Source of the DNA: Sneathiellales bacterium
GTDB taxonomy: Bacteria > Pseudomonadota > Alphaproteobacteria > Minwuiales > Minwuiaceae
Assembly (NCBI GenBank): GCA_026992315.1
Contig: JALXAG010000161.1
Span: forward strand, 1 to 50,389
Length of the DNA: 50,389 bases
Direction of reading: 5' to 3'
In this document: piece by piece, positions 8,442 to 20,358 of the stretch
How the letters are laid out: each line of letters opens with the position of its first letter
Numbering within the stretch: position 1 is the stretch's first letter
Made by a program: the position numbers and the translations under genes
The notes under the pieces: generated by a model
What the model was told of the DNA's origin: nothing
Databases searched by the model: none
Seen by the model: only the letters and a program-made list of their open reading frames with translations

Positions 8442-9325
8442 GCATGCAGCAAGCGCAGCCGGCTTCATTGCTCTCGCGCCTGACGCGCGGCAACGGCTTT
8501 TGGGCGAGGGCGCTGCGTCACCGCAGTTTTCTCGCCGGCGGGTTTCTGAGCCTGCTGCTGGTGCTGATGGCGGTGGTTTCCGCCTTCTGGACCCCGTACG
8601 ATCCGACAAAGATGAACTTCCGTCTGCGCTTTGCCCCGCCCAGCGCCGAACACTGGCTGGGCACCGATCATTTCGGCCGCGATCTGTTTTCGATCATTCT
8701 GACCGGCGCGCAGAATTCCATCCTGGTGGGGGTGGTGTCGGTGGCCATCGGCCTGAGCTTTGGCGTGGCGCTGGGGCTGCTGGCCTCGGCCCGGCGCGGC
8801 ATGACCGAAGAGCTGGTGATGCGTTTCAGCGATTTCGCCTTCGCATTTCCGGCGATATTGCTGGCGGTGATGTTCGTCGCCGCCCTCGGGCCGGGATCGG
8901 CCAATGCCATTCTGGCCATCGGCGTTTACAACATTCCGGTATTCGCCCGTCTTTCCCGCGGTGCCGCCAATGCGGTGTGGACGCGCGAATACATCCTTGC
9001 CGCCCGGACCGCCGGCAAGGGCCGGTTGCGGATCACCATCGAACATGTGCTGCCCAACATTCTGCCGGTGATCATCGTTCAGGCAACGATACAGTTCGCC
9101 CTGGCCATTCTTGCGGAGGCGGCGTTGTCCTATCTCGGCCTCGGTGCCCAGCCGCCGGCGCCTTCCTGGGGGCGGATGCTGTCGGAGGCGCAGACCCTGA
9201 TCTACAAGGATCCGATGCTGGCGGTCTATCCCGGTCTTGCGATCGCGCTGTCGGTATTGGGTCTCAACCTGCTGGGCGACGGGCTGCGCGATATCATCGA
9301 TCCGCGTCTGTCGCGCAGGAGGTGA
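8438..9325 (+). CDS. dppC: ABC transporter permease, DppC/OppC type
   Basis: A 295-residue inner-membrane permease, the partner of the DppB-type subunit. 'APPSAEHWLGTDHFGRDLFS' near residue 66 is the hallmark periplasmic motif of DppC/OppC proteins, and 'AARTAGKGRLRITIEHVLPN' near 187 is the EAA coupling loop. 'ALSYLGLGAQPPAPSWG' near 225 is also characteristic. Translationally coupled to the gene before it (ATGA) and followed after two bases by the first ATPase gene. Confidence 0.93.
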   Translation: MSMQQAQPASLLSRLTRGNGFWARALRHRSFLAGGFLSLLLVLMAVVSAFWTPYDPTKMNFRLRFAPPSAEHWLGTDHFGRDLFSIILTGAQNSILVGVVSVAIGLSFGVALGLLASARRGMTEELVMRFSDFAFAFPAILLAVMFVAALGPGSANAILAIGVYNIPVFARLSRGAANAVWTREYILAARTAGKGRLRITIEHVLPNILPVIIVQATIQFALAILAEAALSYLGLGAQPPAPSWGRMLSEAQTLIYKDPMLAVYPGLAIALSVLGLNLLGDGLRDIIDPRLSRRR

Positions 9326-9327
9326 TC

Positions 9328-10308
9328 ATGGAAACCGTGCTCGAAGCCGACCGGCTGACCGTGACCCTGCAGACTGCCGCCGGGCCGGCGCGGGCGGTGC
9401 GCGATCTGTCTTTCTCGCTGCAGCGGGGGCGTTGCCTCGGCATTGTCGGCGAATCGGGCTGCGGCAAGTCGATGACGGCCCTGGCGATCATGGGCCTGTT
9501 GCCCGAGGGCGCGCATACTGCCGGGCGGGTGCTGCTGCACGGGGAGGATCTGCTTGCCCTGGACGATGCGCGGATGTGCGCGATCCGCGGCGACCGCATC
9601 GCCATGATCTTTCAGGAGCCGATGACCTCGCTCAACCCGCTGCACCGGATCGGCGATCAGGTGGGGGAAGCGCTGCGCCTGCACAAACGGATGGGAAGGC
9701 GGGAAGCATGGGAGAAGGCGCTTTTCCTGCTGGAGCGGGTCGGCATTCCCGATCCGCACCGGCGCATCGGCCAGTATCCGCACCAGCTTTCCGGCGGTCA
9801 GCGCCAGCGGGTGATGATCGCCATGGCCCTGGCCAACGAACCGGATGTCCTGATCGCCGACGAGCCGACCACGGCGCTGGATGTGACCATCCAGCGCCAG
9901 ATTCTCGACCTTATTCAGGATCTGGCAGCGGAAACCGGCATGGGGCTGATCCTGATCTCCCACGATCTGGGGGTGATCGCGGAAAACGCCGATGACGTGC
10001 TGGTGATGTATGGCGGCATGGTGGTGGAACAGGGTTCCTCCGAGGCGATTTTCCGCCGGTTCGCCCATCCTTATGCCCAGGGGTTGTTTGCCGCCATCCC
10101 GAAGCTGGGGGCGGGGCGGGATACCCGGCTGAGGACGATACCGGGCACGGTGCCCGATATCGCCGACCTGCCGCCGGGCTGCCCGTTCCAGAACCGCTGT
10201 CCGCGGGCCGAAGCGGTCTGTGCCGTGACCGTGCCGCCGATGGAACGGGTCGGCGAAGGCCATCGGGCCGCCTGTCTGTTCCTCGACAAGGCGGAGGCGG
10301 GCGCATGA
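9328..10308 (+). CDS. dppD: ABC transporter ATP-binding protein, DppD type
   Basis: A 326-residue cytoplasmic ATPase. Walker A 'GESGCGKS' near residue 43, Q-loop '[11 protein letters not shown]' near 95, signature 'LSGGQRQRV' near 153, Walker B '[12 protein letters not shown]' near 175 and the switch His in 'ISHDLGV'. The C-terminal region has the Cys-bearing oligopeptide-transporter motif '[15 protein letters not shown]'. ATG 9328 has AGGAGG a few bases upstream. The stop overlaps the next start (ATGA). Works as a heterodimer with the following gene product to drive import through the two permeases. Confidence 0.93.
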   Translation: METVLEADRLTVTLQTAAGPARAVRDLSFSLQRGRCLGIVGESGCGKSMTALAIMGLLPEGAHTAGRVLLHGEDLLALDDARMCAIRGDRIAMIFQEPMTSLNPLHRIGDQVGEALRLHKRMGRREAWEKALFLLERVGIPDPHRRIGQYPHQLSGGQRQRVMIAMALANEPDVLIADEPTTALDVTIQRQILDLIQDLAAETGMGLILISHDLGVIAENADDVLVMYGGMVVEQGSSEAIFRRFAHPYAQGLFAAIPKLGAGRDTRLRTIPGTVPDIADLPPGCPFQNRCPRAEAVCAVTVPPMERVGEGHRAACLFLDKAEAGA

Positions 10309-11336
10309 GCGGGCAGGGATACGCGCGGGAGAATGTCGCCATGTCGGACAGGGCCATGACGGACAAGGATGTCCTGGCGGTATACGATCTGCACAAACAT
10401 TATCCGCTGCCGCGCGAATCCCTGTTTCGCGAAGCCGGGCGGGTCTATGCGCTGAACGGGGTCGATCTGCGTCTGGGGGCGGCCGGCAGTTTGGGCATCG
10501 TCGGCGAATCGGGCTGCGGCAAGTCGACGCTGGCCCGCCTCGTCATGGGGCTGGAGGTGCCGACGGCGGGGCGGGTGGAAATACTGGGCAGGGACATCGC
10601 CGCCATGCAGGGCGCGGAACTCCGCCATCACCGCCGGCATTTTCAGATGGTCTTTCAGGATCCGTTCGGATCGCTTGACCCGCGCCAGAAGGTCGGGCGC
10701 ATCGTTGCCGAACCCCTGCATGTTCTCGGCGGGAGCGACGCGGCGCAAAGGGCGGAGATGGTCGCGGCGGTGCTGGAGCAGGTGGGCCTGCGCGCCAGCG
10801 ATCGCGACCGCTATCCCCATGAATTTTCCGGCGGTCAGCGCCAGCGCATCGCCGTGGCCCGGGCGCTGATCACCCGCCCGGCCCTGATCGTCGCCGATGA
10901 AGCGGTTTCGGCGCTGGACGTTTCGGTGCAGGCGCAGGTGCTGAACCTGCTGCGCGACCTGCAGGAAGAACACGGTATCGCCTATTTGTTCATTTCCCAC
11001 GATCTGGGGGTGGTCGATTACCTGTGCGAGGAGGTGGCGGTGATGTATCTGGGGCGTATCGTCGAACGCGCCCCGGCAAAGGCCCTGTTCGCCGCGCCGC
11101 TGCATCCCTATACCCGGGCATTGCTGGAGGCGGTGCCGCGCCCCGAACCCGGACGGCGGGCACGAATGGTGCTCGGCGGATCGGTTCCGGCCCAGACCGG
11201 AAGGGGGCGCGGCTGCGTCTTCGCCGGCCGCTGCCCGCGCGCCGCCGCCCGCTGCCGCGGGGAAGAGCCGCCTCTGATCGGCCATGGCGACGGCCATTTC
11301 GCCGCCTGTCATTTTCCCGGCGATTTCAGCGGCTGA
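10305..11336 (+). CDS. dppF: ABC transporter ATP-binding protein, DppF type
   Basis: A 343-residue second ATPase of the transporter. Walker A '[18 protein letters not shown]' near residue 66, Q-loop 'FQDPFGSLDPRQKVG' typical of the DppF/OppF subunit, signature 'FSGGQRQRIAVARAL', Walker B 'LIVADEAVSALDVS' and 'ISHDLGVV'. The C-terminus again has the Cys-rich motif ('GCVFAGRCPRAAARC'). Start taken at the ATGA overlap with the preceding gene; ATG 10341 is an in-frame alternative. It is the last transporter gene; the DUF2794 gene follows after 107 bases. Confidence 0.92.
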   Translation: MSGQGYARENVAMSDRAMTDKDVLAVYDLHKHYPLPRESLFREAGRVYALNGVDLRLGAAGSLGIVGESGCGKSTLARLVMGLEVPTAGRVEILGRDIAAMQGAELRHHRRHFQMVFQDPFGSLDPRQKVGRIVAEPLHVLGGSDAAQRAEMVAAVLEQVGLRASDRDRYPHEFSGGQRQRIAVARALITRPALIVADEAVSALDVSVQAQVLNLLRDLQEEHGIAYLFISHDLGVVDYLCEEVAVMYLGRIVERAPAKALFAAPLHPYTRALLEAVPRPEPGRRARMVLGGSVPAQTGRGRGCVFAGRCPRAAARCRGEEPPLIGHGDGHFAACHFPGDFSG

Positions 11337-11443
11337 ACGGCTGCCGCTTTCAGGCTGTTCGCGCCGTCGTGTTTTTGTCATACTGAAGGAAAGCGGCAAG
11401 GCGATCCGTGCCGCTTCAGGGTGTGAAAGACGGCGGAGGGCGA

Positions 11444-11845
11444 ATGGGCGAGATTCTCAGCCTCGATGAAAACGCAAGCGCCTTCCGCCCGGCCGCGGCA
11501 TCCGCCGGGCCGGGCGGGGGGGAAGGATCGTCGGGGCGTCATCGCCAGCGTCCCTTTTTCGACCGGCGGGAACTTTCCCTGATCATGAACGTCTACGGTC
11601 TGATGGTGGCGCGCGGCGAATGGCGTGATTACGCCATCGCCCAGGGGCGGGAACGCTGCCGTTTCGATGTGTTTCGCAAATCCTCCGACGTGGCCCTGTT
11701 TTCCGTCGTCAAGCAGCCGTCGCTGGCGCGGCGACAGGGGATGTATGCGGTGATCGGCGCTTCGGGCCGGATTCTGAAACGCGGTCACGATCTGGCGCAG
11801 GTCCTGCGCGTTTTCGACAAGGCGAGGCTGAAACCGGTCGATTAG
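11444..11845 (+). CDS. DUF2794 family protein
   Basis: A 133-residue soluble protein of unknown function. A low-complexity N-terminus is followed by the family core: 'FFDRRELSLIMNVYGLMVARGEWRDYAI' region from about 42, 'FDVFRKSSDVALFSVVKQP', and 'LARRQGMYAVIGASGRILKRGHDLAQVLRV'. From memory this is DUF2794, which I know mainly from alphaproteobacteria. ATG 11444 has GGAGGG upstream. It may be co-transcribed with the ABC genes or separate; no terminator is obvious in the 107-base gap. No function is proposed. Confidence 0.85.
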   Translation: MGEILSLDENASAFRPAAASAGPGGGEGSSGRHRQRPFFDRRELSLIMNVYGLMVARGEWRDYAIAQGRERCRFDVFRKSSDVALFSVVKQPSLARRQGMYAVIGASGRILKRGHDLAQVLRVFDKARLKPVD

Positions 11846-11873
11846 GATCAGGCCCTGGCCAGGCGGTCTTAGG

Positions 11874-13250
11874 TCAGGTTTTTTCGGTCAGGCTTTCCTT
11901 CAGGGCATCGGCGGCGCGGGCGGCTTTTTCTTCGCTGGCCCGGGCGGCGCGGTCCTGTCCGTCCAGACGCTGGGCGCGGGCCAGCAGCCGCCAGCCCCAG
12001 GGGACGGCGGGGCGGGTTTCGGCCCGTTCCCGCAGGGTGGCGATCACCATGTCCGGGCGGTTGGCGGCCAGGGCGCAGTCGATCCATTCCTGAACGAAGA
12101 GATCGCGCTGGGCATGGCTGCCGCCGATGGCCTGGAAATCGCCGATGACCGCATTCATCGTATCCGCGGCCCCGGCGGGGTCGCGCCGGCGGCGCTGCAT
12201 GGCGCGGGCGAAGGGTATGCAGACCTCCCGCCAGGGCGGATCGTCGTGCTGTGTTTCCATGCCCGCGATGAAGCCCGCTGCGGCGACATCGTCATTGGTG
12301 CGCAGCAGGGCCTTCAGATAGTGCAGGTCGAGAAACGGCAGATCGTGCACCAGATCGCGTTTGCCGATATGCTCCGCGACATCCTGCCAGCGCCTTCCCG
12401 TGTCGATGCCGCGCAGTTCCAGCCGCCACAGCAGGGAAACCGCCCCGGCCTGATCCTGGCTGTAGCTTTTATCCACGCCCCAGATGCGTGTGTCGAACAG
12501 CTTCAGCACCGCATCCGCCTGTCCGGCATCGAGCAGAAACAGCCCCAGATGCCACCAGTTGTGGGTGTACATGAAGGAGTTGCACCGCTCCCAATAACCG
12601 GTATTTTCCTGCATCCATGCGATGCCTTCGCCCACCTGGCCCCGGGTTTCCAGCACATGTGCCACGGCATGATGGGCCCAGGCTTCCCCGGGGTTGAGGG
12701 CGACGGCCTGTCGGGCATGGGCCTCGGCCTCGCTCAGGCGGTGATTCTGTTCCAGGGCGAAGGCCATCATGCCCAGGGCATGGGCGCAGTCCGGGCGGGC
12801 GGCCAGCGCCGCCTTGCCCAGGCGCAGCATGCCTTCATCGTTGCCCAGATTGAAATAATGGGTCTGGCCCAGCTTGATGCTGAAGATATCGCCGGGATAT
12901 TCCGCCGCCAGTTTCTCGTGCCGGGCCGTCGCCGTGATCATGTCGCCGCGCCGCCAGGCATCGGTTGCCTCGAACAGCAGGATTTCCCGTTTGGTGGCCC
13001 CGCCCAGGGCCTGGCGGGCCCGGTCGAGATAGCGGCGTGCCAGATCGCGCCCTTCGGCGTTTTCCATGAACAGGCCGAGAATGGCGGCATGGGTCTGGAC
13101 GGCGGGGCAGGCGGGATCGTCATCCGCCGCCGCGAAGATAACGGCGAAATCGGTGCCGTAGGACAGAAAGCTGTTGGTGAAGCGATCCAGCGCGGCGATG
13201 GTTGCGGGCCGATCCGTCGCCACCTCGTTGCCCCAGCGGTCCGTCAGCAT
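11874..13250 (-). CDS. Tetratricopeptide-repeat protein, TTC38/StaR-like
   Basis: A 458-residue all-helical repeat protein, close in length to the TTC38 family (about 470), which is found in bacteria, plants and animals and has no firm biochemical role. TPR-like pairs run along the length ('AEAHARQAVALNPGEAWAHH' near 185), and the diagnostic 'YTHNWWHLGLFLLDAGQ' lies near 235. There is no signal peptide, so it is probably cytosolic. ATG 13250 has GGAGGGG upstream. It sits downstream of acnA but a strong terminator separates them, so it is likely expressed alone. It is tail-to-tail with the DUF2794 gene. Confidence 0.85.
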   Translation of the reverse strand: MLTDRWGNEVATDRPATIAALDRFTNSFLSYGTDFAVIFAAADDDPACPAVQTHAAILGLFMENAEGRDLARRYLDRARQALGGATKREILLFEATDAWRRGDMITATARHEKLAAEYPGDIFSIKLGQTHYFNLGNDEGMLRLGKAALAARPDCAHALGMMAFALEQNHRLSEAEAHARQAVALNPGEAWAHHAVAHVLETRGQVGEGIAWMQENTGYWERCNSFMYTHNWWHLGLFLLDAGQADAVLKLFDTRIWGVDKSYSQDQAGAVSLLWRLELRGIDTGRRWQDVAEHIGKRDLVHDLPFLDLHYLKALLRTNDDVAAAGFIAGMETQHDDPPWREVCIPFARAMQRRRRDPAGAADTMNAVIGDFQAIGGSHAQRDLFVQEWIDCALAANRPDMVIATLRERAETRPAVPWGWRLLARAQRLDGQDRAARASEEKAARAADALKESLTEKT

Positions 13251-13286
13251 GTGTCCCCTCCGATGATTTTCGCCGATCGCATCATG

Positions 13287-13315
13287 AAAAAGGCGGGGCG
13301 TCAACCGCCCCGCCT
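13287..13315 (-). terminator. Rho-independent terminator of acnA
   Basis: Minus-strand RNA forms a perfect 10-bp stem, AGGCGGGGCG / CGCCCCGCCT (13315-13291) with loop GTTGA, followed directly by a T run (13291-13287). It lies 27 bases beyond the acnA stop and before the TPR gene. Confidence 0.88.
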
Positions 13316-13341
13316 CATCCGTTCCGGTTTGTCCCCTGCCG

Positions 13342-16020
<2,679 letters not shown>

Positions 16021-16664
16021 GGTTGTCTCCTTGTTGTGATCGCGGTGTTGTGATCGTGGTGCATCGATCATCACGCCAGGCGGATGATCGCGATGAATCC
16101 CGGCGCCGCGACGGCCAGCGCCTTGACCCCGTAACGGACGGGGGCGCGCCCGATGGAAGGCGCCCCCTGGCGGGGTGGCCGGTACTGTCGGTCTGGCGAC
16201 TTTCACGTATGGCGGTGTTTTGCCGCAAATAAGGCCGTTTGCCAAGGAATTTCCCCATGTCCTGAAGGCATTGCGTGCAGAGTGCGGCGGAACAGCGCAG
16301 GGAACTGTGTGCTGCTTGACGCTATAAGTCTGGTTGATTATTGAAGTTTCCGTGCAGTGAAAAGCATGAGCCGGACATAAAAACAATATTCGGCGGCTAT
16401 GGGAGGTAAGATTCTTTCGGGCGGGTTGCGATGCCACCGGATCGGCCGATCGGTGACGCATCAGAAGGCCGGACGCTCCGCCATTGAGAATGGACGCCTG
16501 GGGCAAATGAATGCCTGGGGCGAACGGAGGTCAGGTCCTGTTCCGATCCTTTTGCTTACCGCTGATTTTTGAGGCTATGTCCGTGCGGGTCATGGGCCGG
16601 GCTTTCCGGCATGGTGCTTCCGGGCACGGAAACGGTTTAACTGATTGTAATGGGGACCGACTGA
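16021..16664. other. Long divergent intergenic region between acnA and the CoA-ligase/ABC operon
   Basis: 644 bases without a convincing gene. Near acnA an 8-bp GC stem (16140-16147 with 16160-16167) could fold in its leader. A perfect 12-base palindrome GATCGGCCGATC lies at 16440-16451. A possible plus-strand promoter is at 16316-16344. Two copies of GCCTGGGGC lie at about 16496 and 16512. I see no tRNA and no clear small protein. Confidence 0.6.
16316..16344 (+). promoter_or_regulatory. Possible promoter for the CoA-ligase/ABC transporter operon
   Basis: TTGACG (16316-16321), a 17-base spacer and TATTGA (16339-16344). The -35 is good and the -10 modest. It would leave a leader of about 310 bases before the start at 16665, which is long, so another promoter nearer the gene is possible. 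Confidence 0.3.
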
Positions 16665-18629
16665 ATGTCAGACGTGCAGGCGGCAATCGAACGGTACGAT
16701 ACCTTTCCCAAGATCTTGCTCCGCAATGCCGAAACGATGGGCGAGAAGACAGCCTATCGCGAGAAGGATCTGGGGATCTGGCAGTCCTGGACATGGGCCG
16801 AAACGGCTGACAATGTCAGGGCCCTGGCCTGCGGGCTGGCGGCGATGGGGCTGAAGCGCGGCGACAAGATCGGCATTGTCGGCAGCAACCGGCCCCGGCT
16901 GTATTGGGTGTTTGCGGCAGCGCAGTCGCTTGGCGCCGTGCCGGTGCCGGCCTATCAGGATGCCGTGGCCGAGGAGGTCGCCTATGTCCTGAATCACGCC
17001 GATGCCCGCATGGTGGTCTGCGAGGATCAGGAGCAGGTCGATAAGGTCCTTTCGGTCATGGAGGAGCTGCCGGCGCTGGAAGCCATCCTCTACGAGGACG
17101 ACCGGGGCATGCGCCATTACGATCAGGAGTATCTGCATTATTACGACACGGTGCAGGAAAAGGGCCGTGCCTTCGATCGCGACAACCCGGATTTCTTCCT
17201 CAAGGAGGTCGCCGCCGGCAAGGGCGAGGATGTGGCCGTGATGGTTTACACCTCCGGCACGACCGGCCGTCCGAAGGGGGTGATGCACAGCCACAGGGCG
17301 CTGATCGAATCCGCGCGCCTGGCGGCGGAATTCGAGGGGCTGGATCCCTCCGATGAAGTGCTGTCCTATCTGCCGATGGCCTGGATCGGCGATCATTTCT
17401 TCTCCTATGCGCAGCACCTGATCATCGGCTACACGGTCAATTGCCCGGAAAGCGCCGATACGGTGACGGCCGATCTGAAGGATATCGGTCCGACCTATTA
17501 TTTCGCGCCGCCTGCGGTGTTCGAATCGATCCTGACGCAGATTCACATCCGCATGGAGGATGCGGGCAAGTTCAAGCGCTGGCTGTTCGATACCTTCATG
17601 AAGGTGGCCGACCGGGTCGGCGTGGATATTCTCGAAGGGCGTCCGGTGCCGCTGAAGGACCGTCTGCTCTATGCATTGGGCGAGATTCTGGTTTACGGTC
17701 CGCTGAAGAACAATCTCGGCATGACGCGCATCCGCCGCATCTTCACCGGCGGCGCGGCCATGGGGCCCGATGTGTTCAAGTTCTTCCGCTCCATCGGCAT
17801 CAATCTCAAGCAGCTCTACGGTCAGACCGAATGCTGTGCCTATGCCTGCATGCAGGCCAATGGCGATGTCTATGCCGATACCGTCGGTCCGGCGGCGCCG
17901 GGCTGCGAGGTGCTGATCGATTCCGAAACGGGCGAGGTGATGATCAAGAGCCCCGGTACCTTCGTCGGCTATTACAAGAACGAGAAGTCGACCAAGGAAA
18001 CGGTCAATGACGAAGGCTGGATCCATACGGGCGATGCCGGAATCATTGCCGATAACGGCCATCTGAAGATCATCGACCGCGCCAAGGATGTGGGCCGGCT
18101 GCGCGACGGTTCGCTGTTCGCGCCGCAATACATCGAGAACAAGCTGAAATTCTTCTCCTATATCCGCGAGGCGGTCGCCCACGGTCACGACCGCGATTAT
18201 GTGACGGCGTTCATCAACATCGACATCAATGCCGTCGGCAACTGGGCGGAGCGCAACGGCATCGGTTACTCCGGCTATACGGATCTGGCCACCCGCAAGG
18301 AAGTGTACGATCTGATTCAGGAGGCGATCGAGAGCGTCAACCGCGATCTGGCGGCGGATGCGGATCTGGCCGGTTCGCAGATCCGGCGCTTCCTGATCCT
18401 GCATAAGGAACTGGATGCCGATGACGGCGAGCTGACCCGCACCCGCAAGGTCCGCCGTGTCGTCATCAACGAGCGCTACGGCAATCTGATCGAGGCGCTC
18501 TATTCGGGGGCCGATCATGTTGCCGTGGAGGCGCAGGTCACCTTCGAGGACGGGCGCAGCGGCACCATCAAGGCCGATCTGAGCATCCGTGACGTCAAGA
18601 CTTTCGAACCTCTTCGCAAGGCAAGTTAG
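16665..18629 (+). CDS. AMP-dependent acyl-CoA synthetase (long-chain FadD-like)
   Basis: A 654-residue adenylate-forming enzyme that would activate a carboxylic acid with ATP and CoA. P-loop 'YTSGTTGRPKGVMHSH' near residue 194, 'FTGGAAMGPD' near 363, 'LYGQTE' near 385, 'DEGWIHTGDAG' near 449, 'IDRAKDVG' near 469 and a C-terminal 'TRTRKVRR'. The overall layout is that of long-chain acyl-CoA synthetases, but the real substrate may differ. It heads an operon with a LivGHMKF-type importer and overlaps in purpose with a second CoA-ligase homologue at 23871, so uptake plus activation of an organic acid is likely. The ribosome site (GGGGA) is weak. Confidence 0.9.
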   Translation: MSDVQAAIERYDTFPKILLRNAETMGEKTAYREKDLGIWQSWTWAETADNVRALACGLAAMGLKRGDKIGIVGSNRPRLYWVFAAAQSLGAVPVPAYQDAVAEEVAYVLNHADARMVVCEDQEQVDKVLSVMEELPALEAILYEDDRGMRHYDQEYLHYYDTVQEKGRAFDRDNPDFFLKEVAAGKGEDVAVMVYTSGTTGRPKGVMHSHRALIESARLAAEFEGLDPSDEVLSYLPMAWIGDHFFSYAQHLIIGYTVNCPESADTVTADLKDIGPTYYFAPPAVFESILTQIHIRMEDAGKFKRWLFDTFMKVADRVGVDILEGRPVPLKDRLLYALGEILVYGPLKNNLGMTRIRRIFTGGAAMGPDVFKFFRSIGINLKQLYGQTECCAYACMQANGDVYADTVGPAAPGCEVLIDSETGEVMIKSPGTFVGYYKNEKSTKETVNDEGWIHTGDAGIIADNGHLKIIDRAKDVGRLRDGSLFAPQYIENKLKFFSYIREAVAHGHDRDYVTAFINIDINAVGNWAERNGIGYSGYTDLATRKEVYDLIQEAIESVNRDLAADADLAGSQIRRFLILHKELDADDGELTRTRKVRRVVINERYGNLIEALYSGADHVAVEAQVTFEDGRSGTIKADLSIRDVKTFEPLRKAS

Positions 18630-18645
18630 AGGCGCAATAGCGAGC

Positions 18646-19437
18646 ATGAGCCAGACAATGCGCGAATTCAACGAGACGCTGCTCAGCGTCGAAAACATCA
18701 GCCTGTCCTTCGGGGCGGTGAAGGCGCTGACCAATATCAGCTTCGAGATCAAGAAGGGCGAGGTTCTCGCCATTATCGGTCCGAACGGCGCGGGCAAGAC
18801 GTCGATGCTGAACGTGATCAACGGTTTCTATCACCCGCAGGAAGGGGTCATCACCTTCCGGGGCGAGAAACGGCGGCAGATGAAGCCGTACGATGCGGCG
18901 CGCCAGGGCATTGCCCGGACGTTTCAGAACGTCGCCCTGTTCAAGGGCATGTCGACGCTGGACAACATCATGACCGGCCGCAATCTGAAGATGAAGAGCA
19001 ATATCCTTTCGGCCGCTTTCTATCTGGGACCGGCCAAGCGCGAGGAGATCGAGCATCGCGCCGTGGTCGAGGAGATCATCGATTTCCTGGAAATTCAGGC
19101 CATCCGCAAGACGCCGGTCGGCCGCCTGCCCTACGGGCTGCAGAAACGGGTCGAACTGGGCCGGGCGCTGGCGGCGGAGCCGGATCTGCTGCTGCTGGAC
19201 GAGCCGATGGCGGGCATGAATCTGGAAGAAAAGCAGGATATGTCCCGCTTCATTCTGGATGTGAACGACCAGTTCGGCACCACCATCGCCCTGATCGAAC
19301 ACGATATGGGCGTGGTGATGGATATTTCCGATCGCGTGGTGGTGCTGGATTACGGGCGCAAGCTGGCCGATGGCACGCCGGATGAAGTGAAGAACAATCA
19401 AGAAGTCATCGAAGCCTATCTGGGCGTCGGTCACTGA
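18646..19437 (+). CDS. livG: Branched-chain-type ABC transporter ATPase LivG
   Basis: A 263-residue cytoplasmic ATPase. Walker A 'GPNGAGKTSMLNVINGFY' near residue 45, Q-loop 'IARTFQNVALF', the LivG-type signature 'LPYGLQKRVELGRALA' replacing LSGGQ, Walker B 'LLLLDEPMAGMN' and 'IEHDMGVVMDISDRVVVL'. Start ATG 18646 lies 16 bases after the CoA-synthetase stop; ATG 18658 is possible. In this operon G comes before H and M, and F after the binding protein. Confidence 0.94.
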   Translation: MSQTMREFNETLLSVENISLSFGAVKALTNISFEIKKGEVLAIIGPNGAGKTSMLNVINGFYHPQEGVITFRGEKRRQMKPYDAARQGIARTFQNVALFKGMSTLDNIMTGRNLKMKSNILSAAFYLGPAKREEIEHRAVVEEIIDFLEIQAIRKTPVGRLPYGLQKRVELGRALAAEPDLLLLDEPMAGMNLEEKQDMSRFILDVNDQFGTTIALIEHDMGVVMDISDRVVVLDYGRKLADGTPDEVKNNQEVIEAYLGVGH

Positions 19438-19455
19438 GCTGGGAGGCGACAGAAC

Positions 19456-20355
19456 ATGGCATTTTTCCTTGAAGTGCTGACGGGCGGCCTGCTGACGGGC
19501 GTGCTGTATTCGCTGGTGGCGCTGGGCTTCGTGCTGATTTTCAAGGCCTCGGGCGTGTTCAACTTCGCCCAGGGGGCGATGGTGCTGTTCGCGGCGCTGT
19601 TTTTCGTCGGTTTCATCGATCTGGGCGTACCGGTCGTTCTGTCGGCGATCCTGACGATTGCGGTGATGATTCTGCTTGCCTATCTGATCGAACGGCTGGT
19701 GCTGAGCCATCTGGTCAATCAGGAGGCGATCAGCCTGTTCATGGCGACGATCGGCATCAGCTATTTTCTCGACGGCTTCGGCCAGACCATCTGGGGCAGC
19801 GATATCCGTCGCCTCGATATCGGTCTGCCGCAGGATGCCTTCGTTTTCGGCGCTTCGGTGCTGGGCGACGATATTTTCGTCAATGAGCTCGATGTCGTTG
19901 CCGCCGTCGTCGCCGGCGCCCTGGTGGCGGTGCTGGCGGTCTTTTTCAGCAAAACCAAGATCGGCCGTGCCCTGCGTGCCGTGGCGGACGACCATCAGGC
20001 GGCCATGTCGGTGGGCATTCCCCTGCGCAGCATCTGGATGATCGTCTGGGCGGTGGCCGGCATCGTCGGCCTGGTCGCGGGTATCATGTGGGGTGCCAAG
20101 CTCGGCGTGCAGTTCAGCCTGTCGCTGGTGGCCCTGAAGGCGCTGCCGGTGCTCATTCTCGGCGGCTTCACCTCGGTTCCCGGCGCCATTGTCGGCGGTC
20201 TGATGATCGGTGCGGGCGAAAAACTGGCCGAAGTCTATCTCGGTCCCGTCATCGGCGGCGCCATCGAAGACTGGTTCGCCTATATGCTTGCCATGATTTT
20301 CCTGCTGTTCCGGCCCCAGGGGCTGTTCGGCGAAAAGATTATCGAGAGGATCTAA
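19456..20355 (+). CDS. livH: Branched-chain-type ABC permease LivH
   Basis: A 299-residue inner-membrane permease with about eight hydrophobic segments. 'GVLYSLVALGFVLIFKASGVFNFAQGAM' near residue 15 (the N-terminal hallmark of LivH), 'RALRAVADDHQAAMSVGI' near 170 (EAA-like coupling loop) and 'GGFTSVPGAIVGGLMIG' near 235. GGGAGG lies 13 bases upstream of ATG 19456. Its stop is three bases from the LivM start. Confidence 0.95.
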   Translation: MAFFLEVLTGGLLTGVLYSLVALGFVLIFKASGVFNFAQGAMVLFAALFFVGFIDLGVPVVLSAILTIAVMILLAYLIERLVLSHLVNQEAISLFMATIGISYFLDGFGQTIWGSDIRRLDIGLPQDAFVFGASVLGDDIFVNELDVVAAVVAGALVAVLAVFFSKTKIGRALRAVADDHQAAMSVGIPLRSIWMIVWAVAGIVGLVAGIMWGAKLGVQFSLSLVALKALPVLILGGFTSVPGAIVGGLMIGAGEKLAEVYLGPVIGGAIEDWFAYMLAMIFLLFRPQGLFGEKIIERI

Positions 20356-20358
20356 TCC

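Noticed and set aside
11329-11350. Terminator after the ABC transporter operon (AGCGGC/GCCGCT stem over the stop codon)
   Set aside because: Six pairs only and no adjacent T run.
16490-16525. Direct repeat GCCTGGGGC as a regulator site
   Set aside because: Two short GC-rich copies are expected by chance in this composition.
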